From NCBI GenBank assembly GCA_023145955.1, contig JAGLDA010000164.1, positions 1-24,839 on the forward strand: 24,839 nucleotides of DNA, written 5' to 3'. Origin of the DNA: Bacteroidales bacterium (GTDB lineage: Bacteria; Bacteroidota; Bacteroidia; Bacteroidales; UBA1556). Below are positions 6,711 through 14,979 of this stretch, one piece after another. The translations under genes and the position numbers were made by a program. Under the pieces are notes generated by a model. The model did no database searches. It was not told the origin of the DNA and saw only the letters and a list, made by a program, of their open reading frames with translations. How positions within the stretch are numbered: the first letter of the stretch is position 1; every line of letters begins with the position of its first letter.

Positions 6711-9029
6711 TTATTTCACAAAAAGAATTTTACCAATAGCTGTTTGGTCTTCGAGCTCCTCATGGGTTACAAATACTAAGTATACTCCTGTAGCCACACG
6801 TTCACCATTTAGATTAAGCCCATTCCAAATTGCTTGTCCACCAAATGCATTAGTTTCATAAACTAAATTACCATAAGTGTCTGTTATTTTTACATTTGCA
6901 TTATCAATAAGCCCTTTAATAGCAATCGGTCCACCATAATTTGGTCTCACAGGGTTAGGGTAAATAGTAATTTTACTTTCTTGATTTTCTGAGCCTTCAG
7001 TAGCTGTGCTGCGGAATGAAATAATACCATTCTCAGTTCCAAAATACACCTCTCCACTTTCATCATCAATAGCAATGCTATATATCTCGTTACTTAGTAA
7101 AGGACTATTGTCTTTAGTAAAATGGTAAATTTGCTCCGAAGCATCATCCGACATTAAGAACACGCCTGCATTTTCGGTAGTGAACCATTTTCTGTTGGCG
7201 CCATCAATCGCAATGCCAGTAACTACTTCCGATTCTAGTAAATATTGTGATATTCCTTCTTGCTCTATGTATATTTGTTGAGCATCAAAATTATGACCAG
7301 AGAAAACCAAGCTAGGCGAATAAAAAACAGCTACACCTTCTGCAGTGCCAACCCAAATATTACCGTCTTTATCTTTTGCAAGAGCTCTTACATCATTATG
7401 AGGCAATTTGCCGTTATTATCATAGTTGCTAAGTTTCTTTTTTCTGTCATCGCCAGTTTGGTCAAGAGTTCTATTGTCATTATATACAATTATCCCATTT
7501 CCACGAGGCATAATTATCCACTTCTGCCCGTAATCGTCAATTATTAAGTCACCAACTTCCTCGTCAGATACATATGGAGCTAAGCTTAATGCTTTCCATA
7601 CACCATTAGGCTTCATAAAATGCAAGGCTGTGGCATTGGCGGAATTTGTTGCCCACAATACATTATCATCATCAAATGCGAGTCCTGCAATTGCAACGTG
7701 ACCAGCTCTATTTGAAGCCTCCGTTAGTGTGCTATTATTTGTATTATAAACAATTTCAGTTTTATTATCTTTCATTTTTATGATACCCTTACCCCAAGTA
7801 CCAATATAAATTTCACTGGAATTGCTGGGATTTACCACCACCTTCATAATATCGGCTATTGTATCAAAAACTGGAGTGTTATCTGATGTGTAAGATACCC
7901 ATTCTTGATCTATAAAAGAATATATACCTTTTCTAGCATAAGCATTGTCCCAATTGCTCTCAATGCCACCACTAGCAACCCATAATTGCCCTTGTCCCCA
8001 ATTTATAGAATAAGCATCCTTATAAGCAGGACCGCTTGGTTTATAAAACTTATAATCCCAATTAGATGGGCTATTTACCAGGGATGCCTTATTATCGGCA
8101 ATCCAAAACCCACCCTTTGTATCTATAGTTACATCATTGGGCATAGGGTTCGATTGGCCATAAGAATACATTAGAAATGAATCAGCCATATTATTATAAA
8201 AGTATTCTAGGGAATAGCTGTTCGCAAATACTAATGTGTCTCCAAAGCTTTTTATTTGTTTTGTTGGAGAATTAGATACCCCATAAAAAGTGCTCCATTT
8301 ATCATTATTTTTCCTAAAAATGGTGTCAGTTCCAAAAGAACTTCCTGGTTTGTTAATATACAATCCTGATGAATGTATAGCAATATTATTATAAGAAATA
8401 TTAGGTAGTCTAATATCGGTATCCTTACTCCAGTTACTATAGTTGTTTAAATTACTGCTATTTACATCGGCAGTATATATACCCTCAGAGGTAGCTGCAT
8501 AGAATAATGAATCATCATAATCTAAATCTAATATACCAATTGATTTCCCCTCAGGACCAATAAAGTATGTATCTTTAATCTCTTTCTTTTTAGGATTTAG
8601 TACTACAATCCCAAAATCACAACCAAGGTATACTAAATCACCTCTAAAAATTATTTTATTAATTCTTTTACTACCTACAATCGATTTTCGTTTTATATCT
8701 GATATATTATATTTTATATCATTTTTAAAAATATCAATATTTGCATTTTCGTATGCAATTATCAGGTTACCAGTAGCTTTATCAAATGCTAAAGTAGAGA
8801 TGTTTACATCAGAGAGACCATTAACGGTAGTCATTCTATTAATAATATCTTCATTTCTATCGTAATAGAAAGCACTATATGGTGTGGCGCAATAAATACG
8901 CCCATTATCGCCTTCGCTCACAGCAATAGTTTTTGAGTAGGGTAGATGCTCTCGCCATTCTTCAATGCCTACCTGCGAAAAAAGGTTATTAATAAAGAAT
9001 GAAAGTATTATTGTTAAAGCTAATTTCAT
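6711..9029 (-). CDS. porZ: Type IX secretion system protein PorZ
   Basis: A 772-residue exported protein with a signal peptide (about residues 1-18, ending FSQ). The rest is built almost entirely of two-component-regulator-type beta-propeller blades (repeats of the kind DKDGNIWVGTAEGVAVF). Its N-terminus (EEWREHLPYSKTIAVSEG, NGLSDVNISTLAFD, GNLIIAYENANIDIF) is typical of PorZ. A T9SS C-terminal domain begins near residue 685 (ITIYPNPV) and ends KILFVK. In Porphyromonas gingivalis, PorZ is a surface component of the PorU-PorV-PorQ-PorZ attachment complex and delivers A-LPS for anchoring T9SS cargo. Its length is close to that protein's. No other T9SS core gene is in the window. A TATCTTTG element lies 82 bp upstream. 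Confidence 0.88.
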   Translation of the reverse strand: MKLALTIILSFFINNLFSQVGIEEWREHLPYSKTIAVSEGDNGRIYCATPYSAFYYDRNEDIINRMTTVNGLSDVNISTLAFDKATGNLIIAYENANIDIFKNDIKYNISDIKRKSIVGSKRINKIIFRGDLVYLGCDFGIVVLNPKKKEIKDTYFIGPEGKSIGILDLDYDDSLFYAATSEGIYTADVNSSNLNNYSNWSKDTDIRLPNISYNNIAIHSSGLYINKPGSSFGTDTIFRKNNDKWSTFYGVSNSPTKQIKSFGDTLVFANSYSLEYFYNNMADSFLMYSYGQSNPMPNDVTIDTKGGFWIADNKASLVNSPSNWDYKFYKPSGPAYKDAYSINWGQGQLWVASGGIESNWDNAYARKGIYSFIDQEWVSYTSDNTPVFDTIADIMKVVVNPSNSSEIYIGTWGKGIIKMKDNKTEIVYNTNNSTLTEASNRAGHVAIAGLAFDDDNVLWATNSANATALHFMKPNGVWKALSLAPYVSDEEVGDLIIDDYGQKWIIMPRGNGIIVYNDNRTLDQTGDDRKKKLSNYDNNGKLPHNDVRALAKDKDGNIWVGTAEGVAVFYSPSLVFSGHNFDAQQIYIEQEGISQYLLESEVVTGIAIDGANRKWFTTENAGVFLMSDDASEQIYHFTKDNSPLLSNEIYSIAIDDESGEVYFGTENGIISFRSTATEGSENQESKITIYPNPVRPNYGGPIAIKGLIDNANVKITDTYGNLVYETNAFGGQAIWNGLNLNGERVATGVYLVFVTHEELEDQTAIGKILFVK

Positions 9030-9110
9030 CAGAAAAAAAATTGTTTTATAGTGTTAATAACTGAAAATACTATGTTTTATTGTAATCAGTTTAAGTTTTT
9101 CAGTAAGGAA

Positions 9111-9118
9111 CAAAGATA
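9111..9118 (-). promoter_or_regulatory. -7 element (TATCTTTG) for porZ
   Basis: Perfect minus-strand TAnnTTTG. A TTTG lies 25 bp further upstream, longer than the 16-bp spacing seen at the two full promoters in this window. It sits back-to-back with the divergent promoter of the glycosyltransferase gene. Confidence 0.5.
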
Positions 9119-9133
9119 TTTAAAAACATGGAA

Positions 9134-9161
9134 TTTGTTACTGCAAAAAAAACTAACTTTG
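9134..9161 (+). promoter_or_regulatory. Full Bacteroidota promoter for the GT39-like gene
   Basis: The -33 box TTTG (9134-9137) and -7 box TAACTTTG (9154-9161) are separated by 16 bp, with the start codon 33 bp downstream. It lies within about 50 bp of the porZ -7 element, so polymerase bound at the two divergent promoters could interfere. Confidence 0.7.
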
Positions 9162-9193
9162 ATGAATTATTATTGATTGAATTATTATAAAGA

Positions 9194-10765
9194 ATGCAGT
9201 TTGTAAAACGATTAAATACTACCCAAATATTTGCTATTATATTACTAATAGTATCATTGCTATATAATTTCCAAGGGATTATATCTCAGCCTCCGTACTC
9301 AACACATCAGTGGCGACAATGCGATGGGATGAGTATTTCTCTTAATTATTATAAAGAGGGAATGAAGTTTATGGAACCCAAAATGCATTTTCAATATTCT
9401 AATGAAGGTAGGGGAGTTGGTGAATTTCCTATTGTGTATTATATTAATGCGATTATATGGAAGGTAACTGGTCATTCGCATTTTACAGCTCGCTTACTAA
9501 ATGTTATTATTGCTTTTTTCGGCTTTTTTGCTCTTCATAAAACAGTAAGGCTACTTCTTAGGGATAAATTTTATTCCATAATAATTCCAATTTTCGTTTT
9601 CTCATCTACTCTATATGCTTATTATCTTAGTGGCTTTTTGGTGAATGTAGATGCTATAAGTTTTGTTTTTATTGCATGGTATTATATTGCTAGATACTGG
9701 AAAAGTAAAAGAACTATAGATATAATTCTTTTCTCTGTAGCGGTTACTATTGCTGGGCTATTGCGCTCTACTGTACTTCTTGGAATTGCACCCTTTTTTC
9801 TTATTTACCTTCTGGAAGTATTAGGAATATTAAAATTAAAGCTTTTTTATAAAAAAGGCCTTAGTCTTTTATTATTGACACTACCTATTGTTATTTTGGC
9901 AATATGGCTCAAATTTGCTATGAACTATAATGAAGTAAATGATTCGGTATATTTTTTAACCAAATTGCGACCAATATGGGCAGTGGATACAAAAGAAATA
10001 TCTCGAATTTTTACAGCATTTTATACTAATCTTCTTCCGGAGCTATTTCACTATTATATAGAAATTATACTTGCAATTGTTTTGTTATTGGGCACTATTT
10101 TTATTTATAAACAGAATAAATATTTAGTAATAATATGGTTTACTATTCTTGTGGAGATAGTTGTATATCTATTACTATGGTTCTTAAATTTAGATGTTCA
10201 TGATTATTATTTATTGGAGGTGCTAATACTTATTCCACCACTATTATTAAGTCTACTATTGGCAATTAAAGAAAAAAATACTAAGCTTTTTGAGTCTAAA
10301 ATAATGCGAGTAATTGTTGTATTAGTTCTTGTGTTTTCAATAAATTACACTTCAATTTCGTTGAAAGCTAAATACCAAAAGGTTGGTAATAAATATGATA
10401 GACTGTTTCTTTCTAAGAAGGATATAGACTTTTGGAATTGGTATCATTGGCATTATGGCAATACTTTTAAGGCCTACGAAAACATTACTCCGTATTTACG
10501 AGAGATAGGAATAAAACGTGAAGATGTTGTTTTGAGTATTAAGGATATTAGTCCAAATATATCGCTATACCTGATGGATCAAAAAGGTTTTACTACTCTT
10601 TATCAAGAGGGTAAATCTACTGTGGAGCAAATTGATTATAGCGCAAAAAGAGGTGCTAAGTATTTAATTACAAATGATACTACAATAATGCTTGACAAAG
10701 ATATGAGCAAATATAGAGAAAAGAAAATTGGTGAATATGGAAATGTTCAGATATTTAAACTATAG
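9194..10765 (+). CDS. GT-C fold (GT39/ArnT-like) membrane glycosyltransferase
   Basis: A 523-residue protein with roughly eleven hydrophobic segments in the first ~390 residues and a soluble C-terminal domain, the layout of GT39/GT83-like enzymes. These use a polyprenyl-phosphate sugar as donor at the periplasmic face. The first external loop has HQWRQCDGMSISLNYY (38-53) with Asp44, the candidate catalytic acidic residue of GT-C enzymes. GEFPIVYYINAIIWKVTG (76-93) and ARLLN (99-103) follow, all typical of the family. The acceptor cannot be read from sequence. The gene has its own full promoter, is divergent from porZ, and overlaps the convergent TSUP gene by 6 bp. Confidence 0.75.
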   Translation: MQFVKRLNTTQIFAIILLIVSLLYNFQGIISQPPYSTHQWRQCDGMSISLNYYKEGMKFMEPKMHFQYSNEGRGVGEFPIVYYINAIIWKVTGHSHFTARLLNVIIAFFGFFALHKTVRLLLRDKFYSIIIPIFVFSSTLYAYYLSGFLVNVDAISFVFIAWYYIARYWKSKRTIDIILFSVAVTIAGLLRSTVLLGIAPFFLIYLLEVLGILKLKLFYKKGLSLLLLTLPIVILAIWLKFAMNYNEVNDSVYFLTKLRPIWAVDTKEISRIFTAFYTNLLPELFHYYIEIILAIVLLLGTIFIYKQNKYLVIIWFTILVEIVVYLLLWFLNLDVHDYYLLEVLILIPPLLLSLLLAIKEKNTKLFESKIMRVIVVLVLVFSINYTSISLKAKYQKVGNKYDRLFLSKKDIDFWNWYHWHYGNTFKAYENITPYLREIGIKREDVVLSIKDISPNISLYLMDQKGFTTLYQEGKSTVEQIDYSAKRGAKYLITNDTTIMLDKDMSKYREKKIGEYGNVQIFKL

Positions 10766-11548
10766 TTTATTACTCGATAATAAATCCTTAATATCTATTA
10801 ATCCAAATACATTTGCGGCGGTAAGTATTACCACCACTACGATAACCCATCTTACAAAACTAGCTCCATTTTTTATTGCTAATTTACTTGCTAATAGAGC
10901 ACCGATTACATTCCCAATTGCTAGTGTAAAACCGTATAAATAATTTACTTGATCGTTATAAATAAATATTGCTAGGCTGAAGGGTACATACATAAGTACT
11001 ATAAATACTTTTATGGCATTTGCTTTTACCAAATCATAACCAGCACCCATAACTATTGCAATAAGAAGCAAATAGCCAATACCAACATGAATAAATCCTC
11101 CATATATTCCTATAAGAAAGAAAACAAACATTAAGAAAGGACTAATTTTGCGTTCCAAAAGGCTTTCGTTGCCCTTAAGCCATATCTGTGGTTTATAGAA
11201 AATAAATGCTAGCATAAAAACCATAATTACAACCATGGCTTTTTCAAATATATCTTCATCCATATCCACAGCAATCCATGCTCCAATTATAGAGCCAATA
11301 ACACTTGGAATGCCTAATTTCAGGCCCTTTCTCCAGTCTAGTATTTTCTCTTTCTTAAATGTAGATGTTGCTGTTAGCGTTTGCAGAACTATAGCAATAC
11401 GGTTGGTGCCATTAGCTACTGAGGCCGGTAAGCCCATTACGTACATTAATACACTAAGTGATATTATTGATCCACCACCTGCTAAGGTATTTATAAAACC
11501 AACAAATACTCCTGCTATAATTAATGTAATAATTTCGTAAACCTCCAT
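10760..11548 (-). CDS. TSUP family transporter (TauE/SafE)
   Basis: A 262-residue inner-membrane protein with about eight hydrophobic segments in two halves, as usual for the sulfite exporter TauE/SafE family. Signature elements are LAGGGSIISLSVLMYVMGLP (23-42) followed by VANGTNRIAIVLQT, with a second related half near the C-terminus (GNVIGALLASKLAIKNG). Members move small organic or sulfur-containing anions; the substrate here is unknown. It starts 18 bp after nadE ends, suggesting it is the last gene of the beta-barrel protein-nadE-TSUP operon. Its stop codon shares the palindrome CTATAG with the convergent glycosyltransferase stop. Confidence 0.85.
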   Translation of the reverse strand: MEVYEIITLIIAGVFVGFINTLAGGGSIISLSVLMYVMGLPASVANGTNRIAIVLQTLTATSTFKKEKILDWRKGLKLGIPSVIGSIIGAWIAVDMDEDIFEKAMVVIMVFMLAFIFYKPQIWLKGNESLLERKISPFLMFVFFLIGIYGGFIHVGIGYLLLIAIVMGAGYDLVKANAIKVFIVLMYVPFSLAIFIYNDQVNYLYGFTLAIGNVIGALLASKLAIKNGASFVRWVIVVVVILTAANVFGLIDIKDLLSSNKL

Positions 11549-11566
11549 AGTTATAACTGGAAAATA

Positions 11567-13201
11567 TTAGTTTAGATATTTAGCAACAATAGGAATTCTG
11601 CGACCCATACCGAAAGCTTTTGACGATACTCTTAATATTGGTGCCGTTTGATATCTTTTGTGCTCATTAAGATTTACCATTCTTAATATTCTATCTACAG
11701 TAGCTTTTTCAAAACCAAGAGCAATTATTTCTGAAGGGCCTTTTCTGTTTTCTATATATTCAAAGAGTATTGTGTCAAGAATTTCGTAATCAGGTAAAGA
11801 GTCGCTGTCTTTTTGATCAGGGCGAAGTTCTGCCGATGGAGGTTTATTGATAGTATTCCACGGTATTACCTCACTATGTCGATTCATATATTTTGATAAT
11901 TCAAATACCTCAGTTTTATATACATCACCAATTACAGCTAGCCCACCATTCATATCGCCATAAAGAGTTCCGTAACCAACAGCTGCCTCACTTTTATTAG
12001 ATGTATTTAGAAGAATGTGCCCAAATTTGTTGGAAAAAGCCATTAATAATACACCTCGAATACGCGCCTGAAGGTTTTCTTCAGCAATATTAAACTCTAA
12101 CCCTTTGAAGAAAGGTTCAAGCTCCATTTCAAAAGATTCGTATACCTTTTTTATAGGTATTATATGATCTTTTATTCCTAAGTTTTTTGCTAAATCCTCA
12201 GCATCTTTTACCGAATGGTCGCTAGAATACTGCGATGGTAATAAAATAACTTCAACATTATTTTTACCCAAAGCTTCTACTGCTAATACAAGAGTTACAG
12301 CAGAATCAATTCCTCCAGAGAGTCCTAATATTGCCTTTTTGAATCCTAATTTATTAAAATAATTTTTGATACCCATAACCAAAGCGTCATGGATTAAAGC
12401 AATTTTTGATTTTTTTTCTTGTAGCTTTTGTTCTCTAGTATTAATTTCATCAGAATCTACAACAATAAAGTCTTCATCAAAATACTTCATCTCATCTACA
12501 ATATCTCCCTTGGAATTCATTATAAGTGAACCACCATCAAATAGTAGTTCTGTTTGAGCTCCCACATGATTTACGTAATATATTGGTAGTTTATATTTTA
12601 TAGCATTTTTACGTAGAACATCTTTACGTACCTCAGCTTGTTTGTAATGAAAAGGTGAGGCTGCAATGTTTATCATCAAATCAGGATTAAATGCAGCAAG
12701 CTCATCCATAGGATTTGTTGAATACATAGGTACATCATCCACATTCCATAAGTCCTCGCATATGGTTAAAGCTATGCGTTTTCCTTTATATTCTATAATG
12801 TTAAAGTCTTTATTGGGCTCAAAATATCGATATTCATCAAAAATATCGTAAGTAGGTAGCAAGGTTTTATTTGTAATTTGCTGCACCTTACCTTCTGCCA
12901 AAAAATATGCAGAGTTATAAAGTCTTTTACCTTTATTATTAGGATTTTTGCGAGGGCCGCCTACAATTGCAGCTATGCCAGTGCAGTGTTTAGCAATGGA
13001 ATTTATAGCAATATTGCATTTATTAATAAAATCGTCAAACTCAAGAAAATCACGTGGTGGGTATCCTGAAATTGATAATTCCGAAAATATAATCAATTCA
13101 GCACCTTGTTTCTGTGCTTTATCAATACTATCAATGATTTTCTTCCTATTATTATCAAAATTTCCAATATGGAAATTAAGTTGTGATATTGCTATTTGCA
13201 T
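11567..13201 (-). CDS. nadE: Glutamine-dependent NAD+ synthetase
   Basis: Makes NAD+ from nicotinic acid adenine dinucleotide, ATP and glutamine. The 544 residues contain two domains. The N-terminal nitrilase-type glutaminase domain (about 1-255) has the Glu41-Lys112-Cys148 triad in ELSISGYPPRD, NKTLLPTY and TICEDLWN. The C-terminal NAD synthetase domain has the ATP-pyrophosphatase P-loop SGGIDS (295-300). The glutaminase domain means glutamine rather than free ammonia is the nitrogen donor. Length is normal for two-domain bacterial enzymes. It lies 36 bp after the outer-membrane protein gene and 18 bp before the TSUP gene on the same strand. Confidence 0.97.
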   Translation of the reverse strand: MQIAISQLNFHIGNFDNNRKKIIDSIDKAQKQGAELIIFSELSISGYPPRDFLEFDDFINKCNIAINSIAKHCTGIAAIVGGPRKNPNNKGKRLYNSAYFLAEGKVQQITNKTLLPTYDIFDEYRYFEPNKDFNIIEYKGKRIALTICEDLWNVDDVPMYSTNPMDELAAFNPDLMINIAASPFHYKQAEVRKDVLRKNAIKYKLPIYYVNHVGAQTELLFDGGSLIMNSKGDIVDEMKYFDEDFIVVDSDEINTREQKLQEKKSKIALIHDALVMGIKNYFNKLGFKKAILGLSGGIDSAVTLVLAVEALGKNNVEVILLPSQYSSDHSVKDAEDLAKNLGIKDHIIPIKKVYESFEMELEPFFKGLEFNIAEENLQARIRGVLLMAFSNKFGHILLNTSNKSEAAVGYGTLYGDMNGGLAVIGDVYKTEVFELSKYMNRHSEVIPWNTINKPPSAELRPDQKDSDSLPDYEILDTILFEYIENRKGPSEIIALGFEKATVDRILRMVNLNEHKRYQTAPILRVSSKAFGMGRRIPIVAKYLN

Positions 13202-13237
13202 TCTAATTCTAATTTGGTAATTGCTAATCGATTACTG

Positions 13238-14011
13238 TTAAAACATAAACCCAAATGTAAGGGCAAATTTCTTAATAAATGCATTCTCGTTTGGTGATAT
13301 AATTTTTCCATCATTATTGGTCTTCTCACTATTAAGAGAACTATTTAACCCATTATCAAACTCTAGGTAAGCAAATCCAGAAAAAGATTGGCTAATTGCA
13401 TATTCAGCACCAACTCCCACATTGAATGAAATTCTGTAAAAAGATGTATAATCAGCCATATCAATATCATTTGTCTCAGTAACACTATTATTGGCTGATA
13501 GCTTATCGTTACCAAAGCTACTCAGTGCAAAATTATGTAATAAGCCCAACTGTGCAAAATAGGTTAAATAACCCATCTGATTTGTTTTAAGCTTTAGCAG
13601 TGTAGGTATTTCTAGAGAATTGATATAATAACTACGCTCTAATGTGCCCACTTGTTTAATGCTTCCAATCACATTTGTATCGTTAGCAAATTTAAGTTTT
13701 CCTCCTAGTCTGTTGAATTTTACTCCTGAAGAAAAAGTGTAATTTTGTGTAAAATTATAGTCAATTAGCAATCCGTATGAATACGAAAAGGTGCTACCAT
13801 TTTTTTCGTAGCCTGTTGTTTTAGGATTCATCCACGAAATTCCCATTCCACCTGTAATTCCTAGGCGTACAGTTCTAAATTCTGACTTTGGCACATAATT
13901 GTCAGCAGCAACAGAGTTAGAGTCTTGTGCAAAAGAATTTACAGATAGTAAAGTGCTAAAAAATATAGCAATAATGCTTAGTTTAATTTTTAAAGTATTA
14001 GTGATAGTCAT
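13238..14011 (-). CDS. Outer-membrane beta-barrel protein (PorT-like family)
   Basis: A 257-residue protein with a signal peptide ending near residue 29 (NSFAQ). The mature part has alternating polar/hydrophobic strands (e.g. SYGLLIDYNFTQNYTFSSGVKF, SFNVGVGAEYAISQSFSGFAYLEF) and ends in an aromatic residue (FGFMF), all consistent with an 8-stranded barrel of the PF13568-type 'PorT family'. Many unrelated Bacteroidota barrels carry that family name, so a role in type IX secretion should not be assumed despite porZ 4 kb away. A TACTTTTG -7 element lies 40 bp upstream, and this gene probably leads the operon continuing into nadE. Confidence 0.75.
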   Translation of the reverse strand: MTITNTLKIKLSIIAIFFSTLLSVNSFAQDSNSVAADNYVPKSEFRTVRLGITGGMGISWMNPKTTGYEKNGSTFSYSYGLLIDYNFTQNYTFSSGVKFNRLGGKLKFANDTNVIGSIKQVGTLERSYYINSLEIPTLLKLKTNQMGYLTYFAQLGLLHNFALSSFGNDKLSANNSVTETNDIDMADYTSFYRISFNVGVGAEYAISQSFSGFAYLEFDNGLNSSLNSEKTNNDGKIISPNENAFIKKFALTFGFMF

Positions 14012-14050
14012 TATGTATAATTTAAGTTATGTTTAGTTTTAATTGAAAAA

Positions 14051-14058
14051 CAAAAGTA
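14051..14058 (-). promoter_or_regulatory. -7 element (TACTTTTG) for the beta-barrel-nadE-TSUP operon
   Basis: Perfect minus-strand TAnnTTTG, 40 bp upstream of the first start codon. No clear TTTG at -33. Confidence 0.5.
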
Positions 14059-14156
14059 CATTATTTTTTCGGGAAATATATAGGTAGATATAATTTGTGT
14101 AGGGCAAATGCATATAAATGATTTATTCTATAGATTGTTCCTATATTATAAATTCA

Positions 14157-14771
14157 TTAAGAGCTAATTACACACTTTCTTTTATCCCAACCCTTTTCTT
14201 TATTTAGGTCGATAATCTTATTACTACAATCAAGAAAATTCCCTTTAGTATCTTTTTTTAGAATGTACATCTTTCCATTATCTATACTTTCTATAATAAG
14301 CTCGCTGAGGTTATTTTCAGATATATTCTTATTGTTAGTACCTATGACTATGCCTATTTCATTATTCAAGAGGTCCATTGCAGAGGCTGAGGAATCCTGA
14401 CAAGAGCCGTGGCGTTTATAACTATTATAGTTCACCTTTTCGTGAATAATACCAATTCGTCTAGCCTTCTTCTCTTTTATGTTTTGAGATAGTAATGCCA
14501 TCCAAAAAGAATGTTTATAAGCATCGAGTCTGCCACCAGATTTATCCTTTAATATATTGTGTTTCCCTAAGCTATCTGTGGCTATTAAAGCTTTATGAGT
14601 CAGCCTTTTTACTTTAAGTGCGATAAATGGATGCGTAACGCCCCAAATAACTTCTCTAAAGCTTATTTTTGGTTTATGCTTGCTTATGTTTTGGTTTTTA
14701 ATATCAGTATTTGCAAATAGAATACTACTAACAAATACTGATATTATTATAAGTGATGTTTTTAATTTCAT
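14157..14771 (-). CDS. Secreted protein with a DUF6973-like domain
   Basis: A 204-residue protein with a signal peptide (about 1-20, ending LFAN). The central block is GGRLDAYKHSFWMALL (79-94), then HE (110-111) and AMDLLNNEIG (131-140). This D-A-x-x-H-x-x-x-W, H-E, M-D-L-x-N-N pattern resembles what I recall as DUF6973, a family of unknown function found in secreted and envelope proteins. The invariant His87, His110, Glu111, Asp133 and Asn136/137 look like a metal or catalytic site, but no activity is known to me. Four Cys lie at 124, 182, 200 and none in the signal, so only partial disulfide pairing is possible. The gene stands alone, with no TAnnTTTG element seen upstream. Confidence 0.55.
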   Translation of the reverse strand: MKLKTSLIIISVFVSSILFANTDIKNQNISKHKPKISFREVIWGVTHPFIALKVKRLTHKALIATDSLGKHNILKDKSGGRLDAYKHSFWMALLSQNIKEKKARRIGIIHEKVNYNSYKRHGSCQDSSASAMDLLNNEIGIVIGTNNKNISENNLSELIIESIDNGKMYILKKDTKGNFLDCSNKIIDLNKEKGWDKRKCVISS

Positions 14772-14864
14772 TATTAATAATAGTTCTATAGAGTTTCGTG
14801 TGGTTTTTTTAATATATAGTACTTTAATAAGTTTTAATAATAATTTTCTCGTAATCAGGAGATA

Positions 14865-14884
14865 GTCTCGATAGCTATCGGGAC
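14865..14884. repeat. 20-bp palindrome (CGATAGCTATCG core)
   Basis: Two 10-bp arms (GTCTCGATAG and CTATCGGGAC) meet with no loop and one mismatch (a G-U pair in RNA). From memory, very similar GATAGCTATCGGGA palindromes recur in many Bacteroidota genomes. It directly abuts repeat copy B. Confidence 0.7.
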
Positions 14885-14946
14885 AGATTACGGACCCACT
14901 GATTACTGATTACAGTTTTAAAATATATTAATAAATATAAAATTAT
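14884..14946. repeat. Dispersed repeat copy B (GATTAC family)
   Basis: 54 of 63 positions match 111-173. GATTAC occurs at 14886-14891, 14901-14906 and 14908-14913 with the same spacing as in copy A, and the inverted GTAATC is at 14851-14856. It ends 33 bp beyond the nhaC stop, almost the same distance as copy A from dnaJ, and on the same strand relative to the gene. Confidence 0.75.
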
Positions 14947-14979
14947 GTAACATACAATAAAGCCAGAAGTACCTTAATG

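Noticed and set aside
13238..14011. Assignment as the T9SS component PorT itself
   Set aside because: The barrel family called PorT-like is large in Bacteroidota and nothing specific to true PorT is recognised; linkage to porZ is only 4 kb and across other genes.
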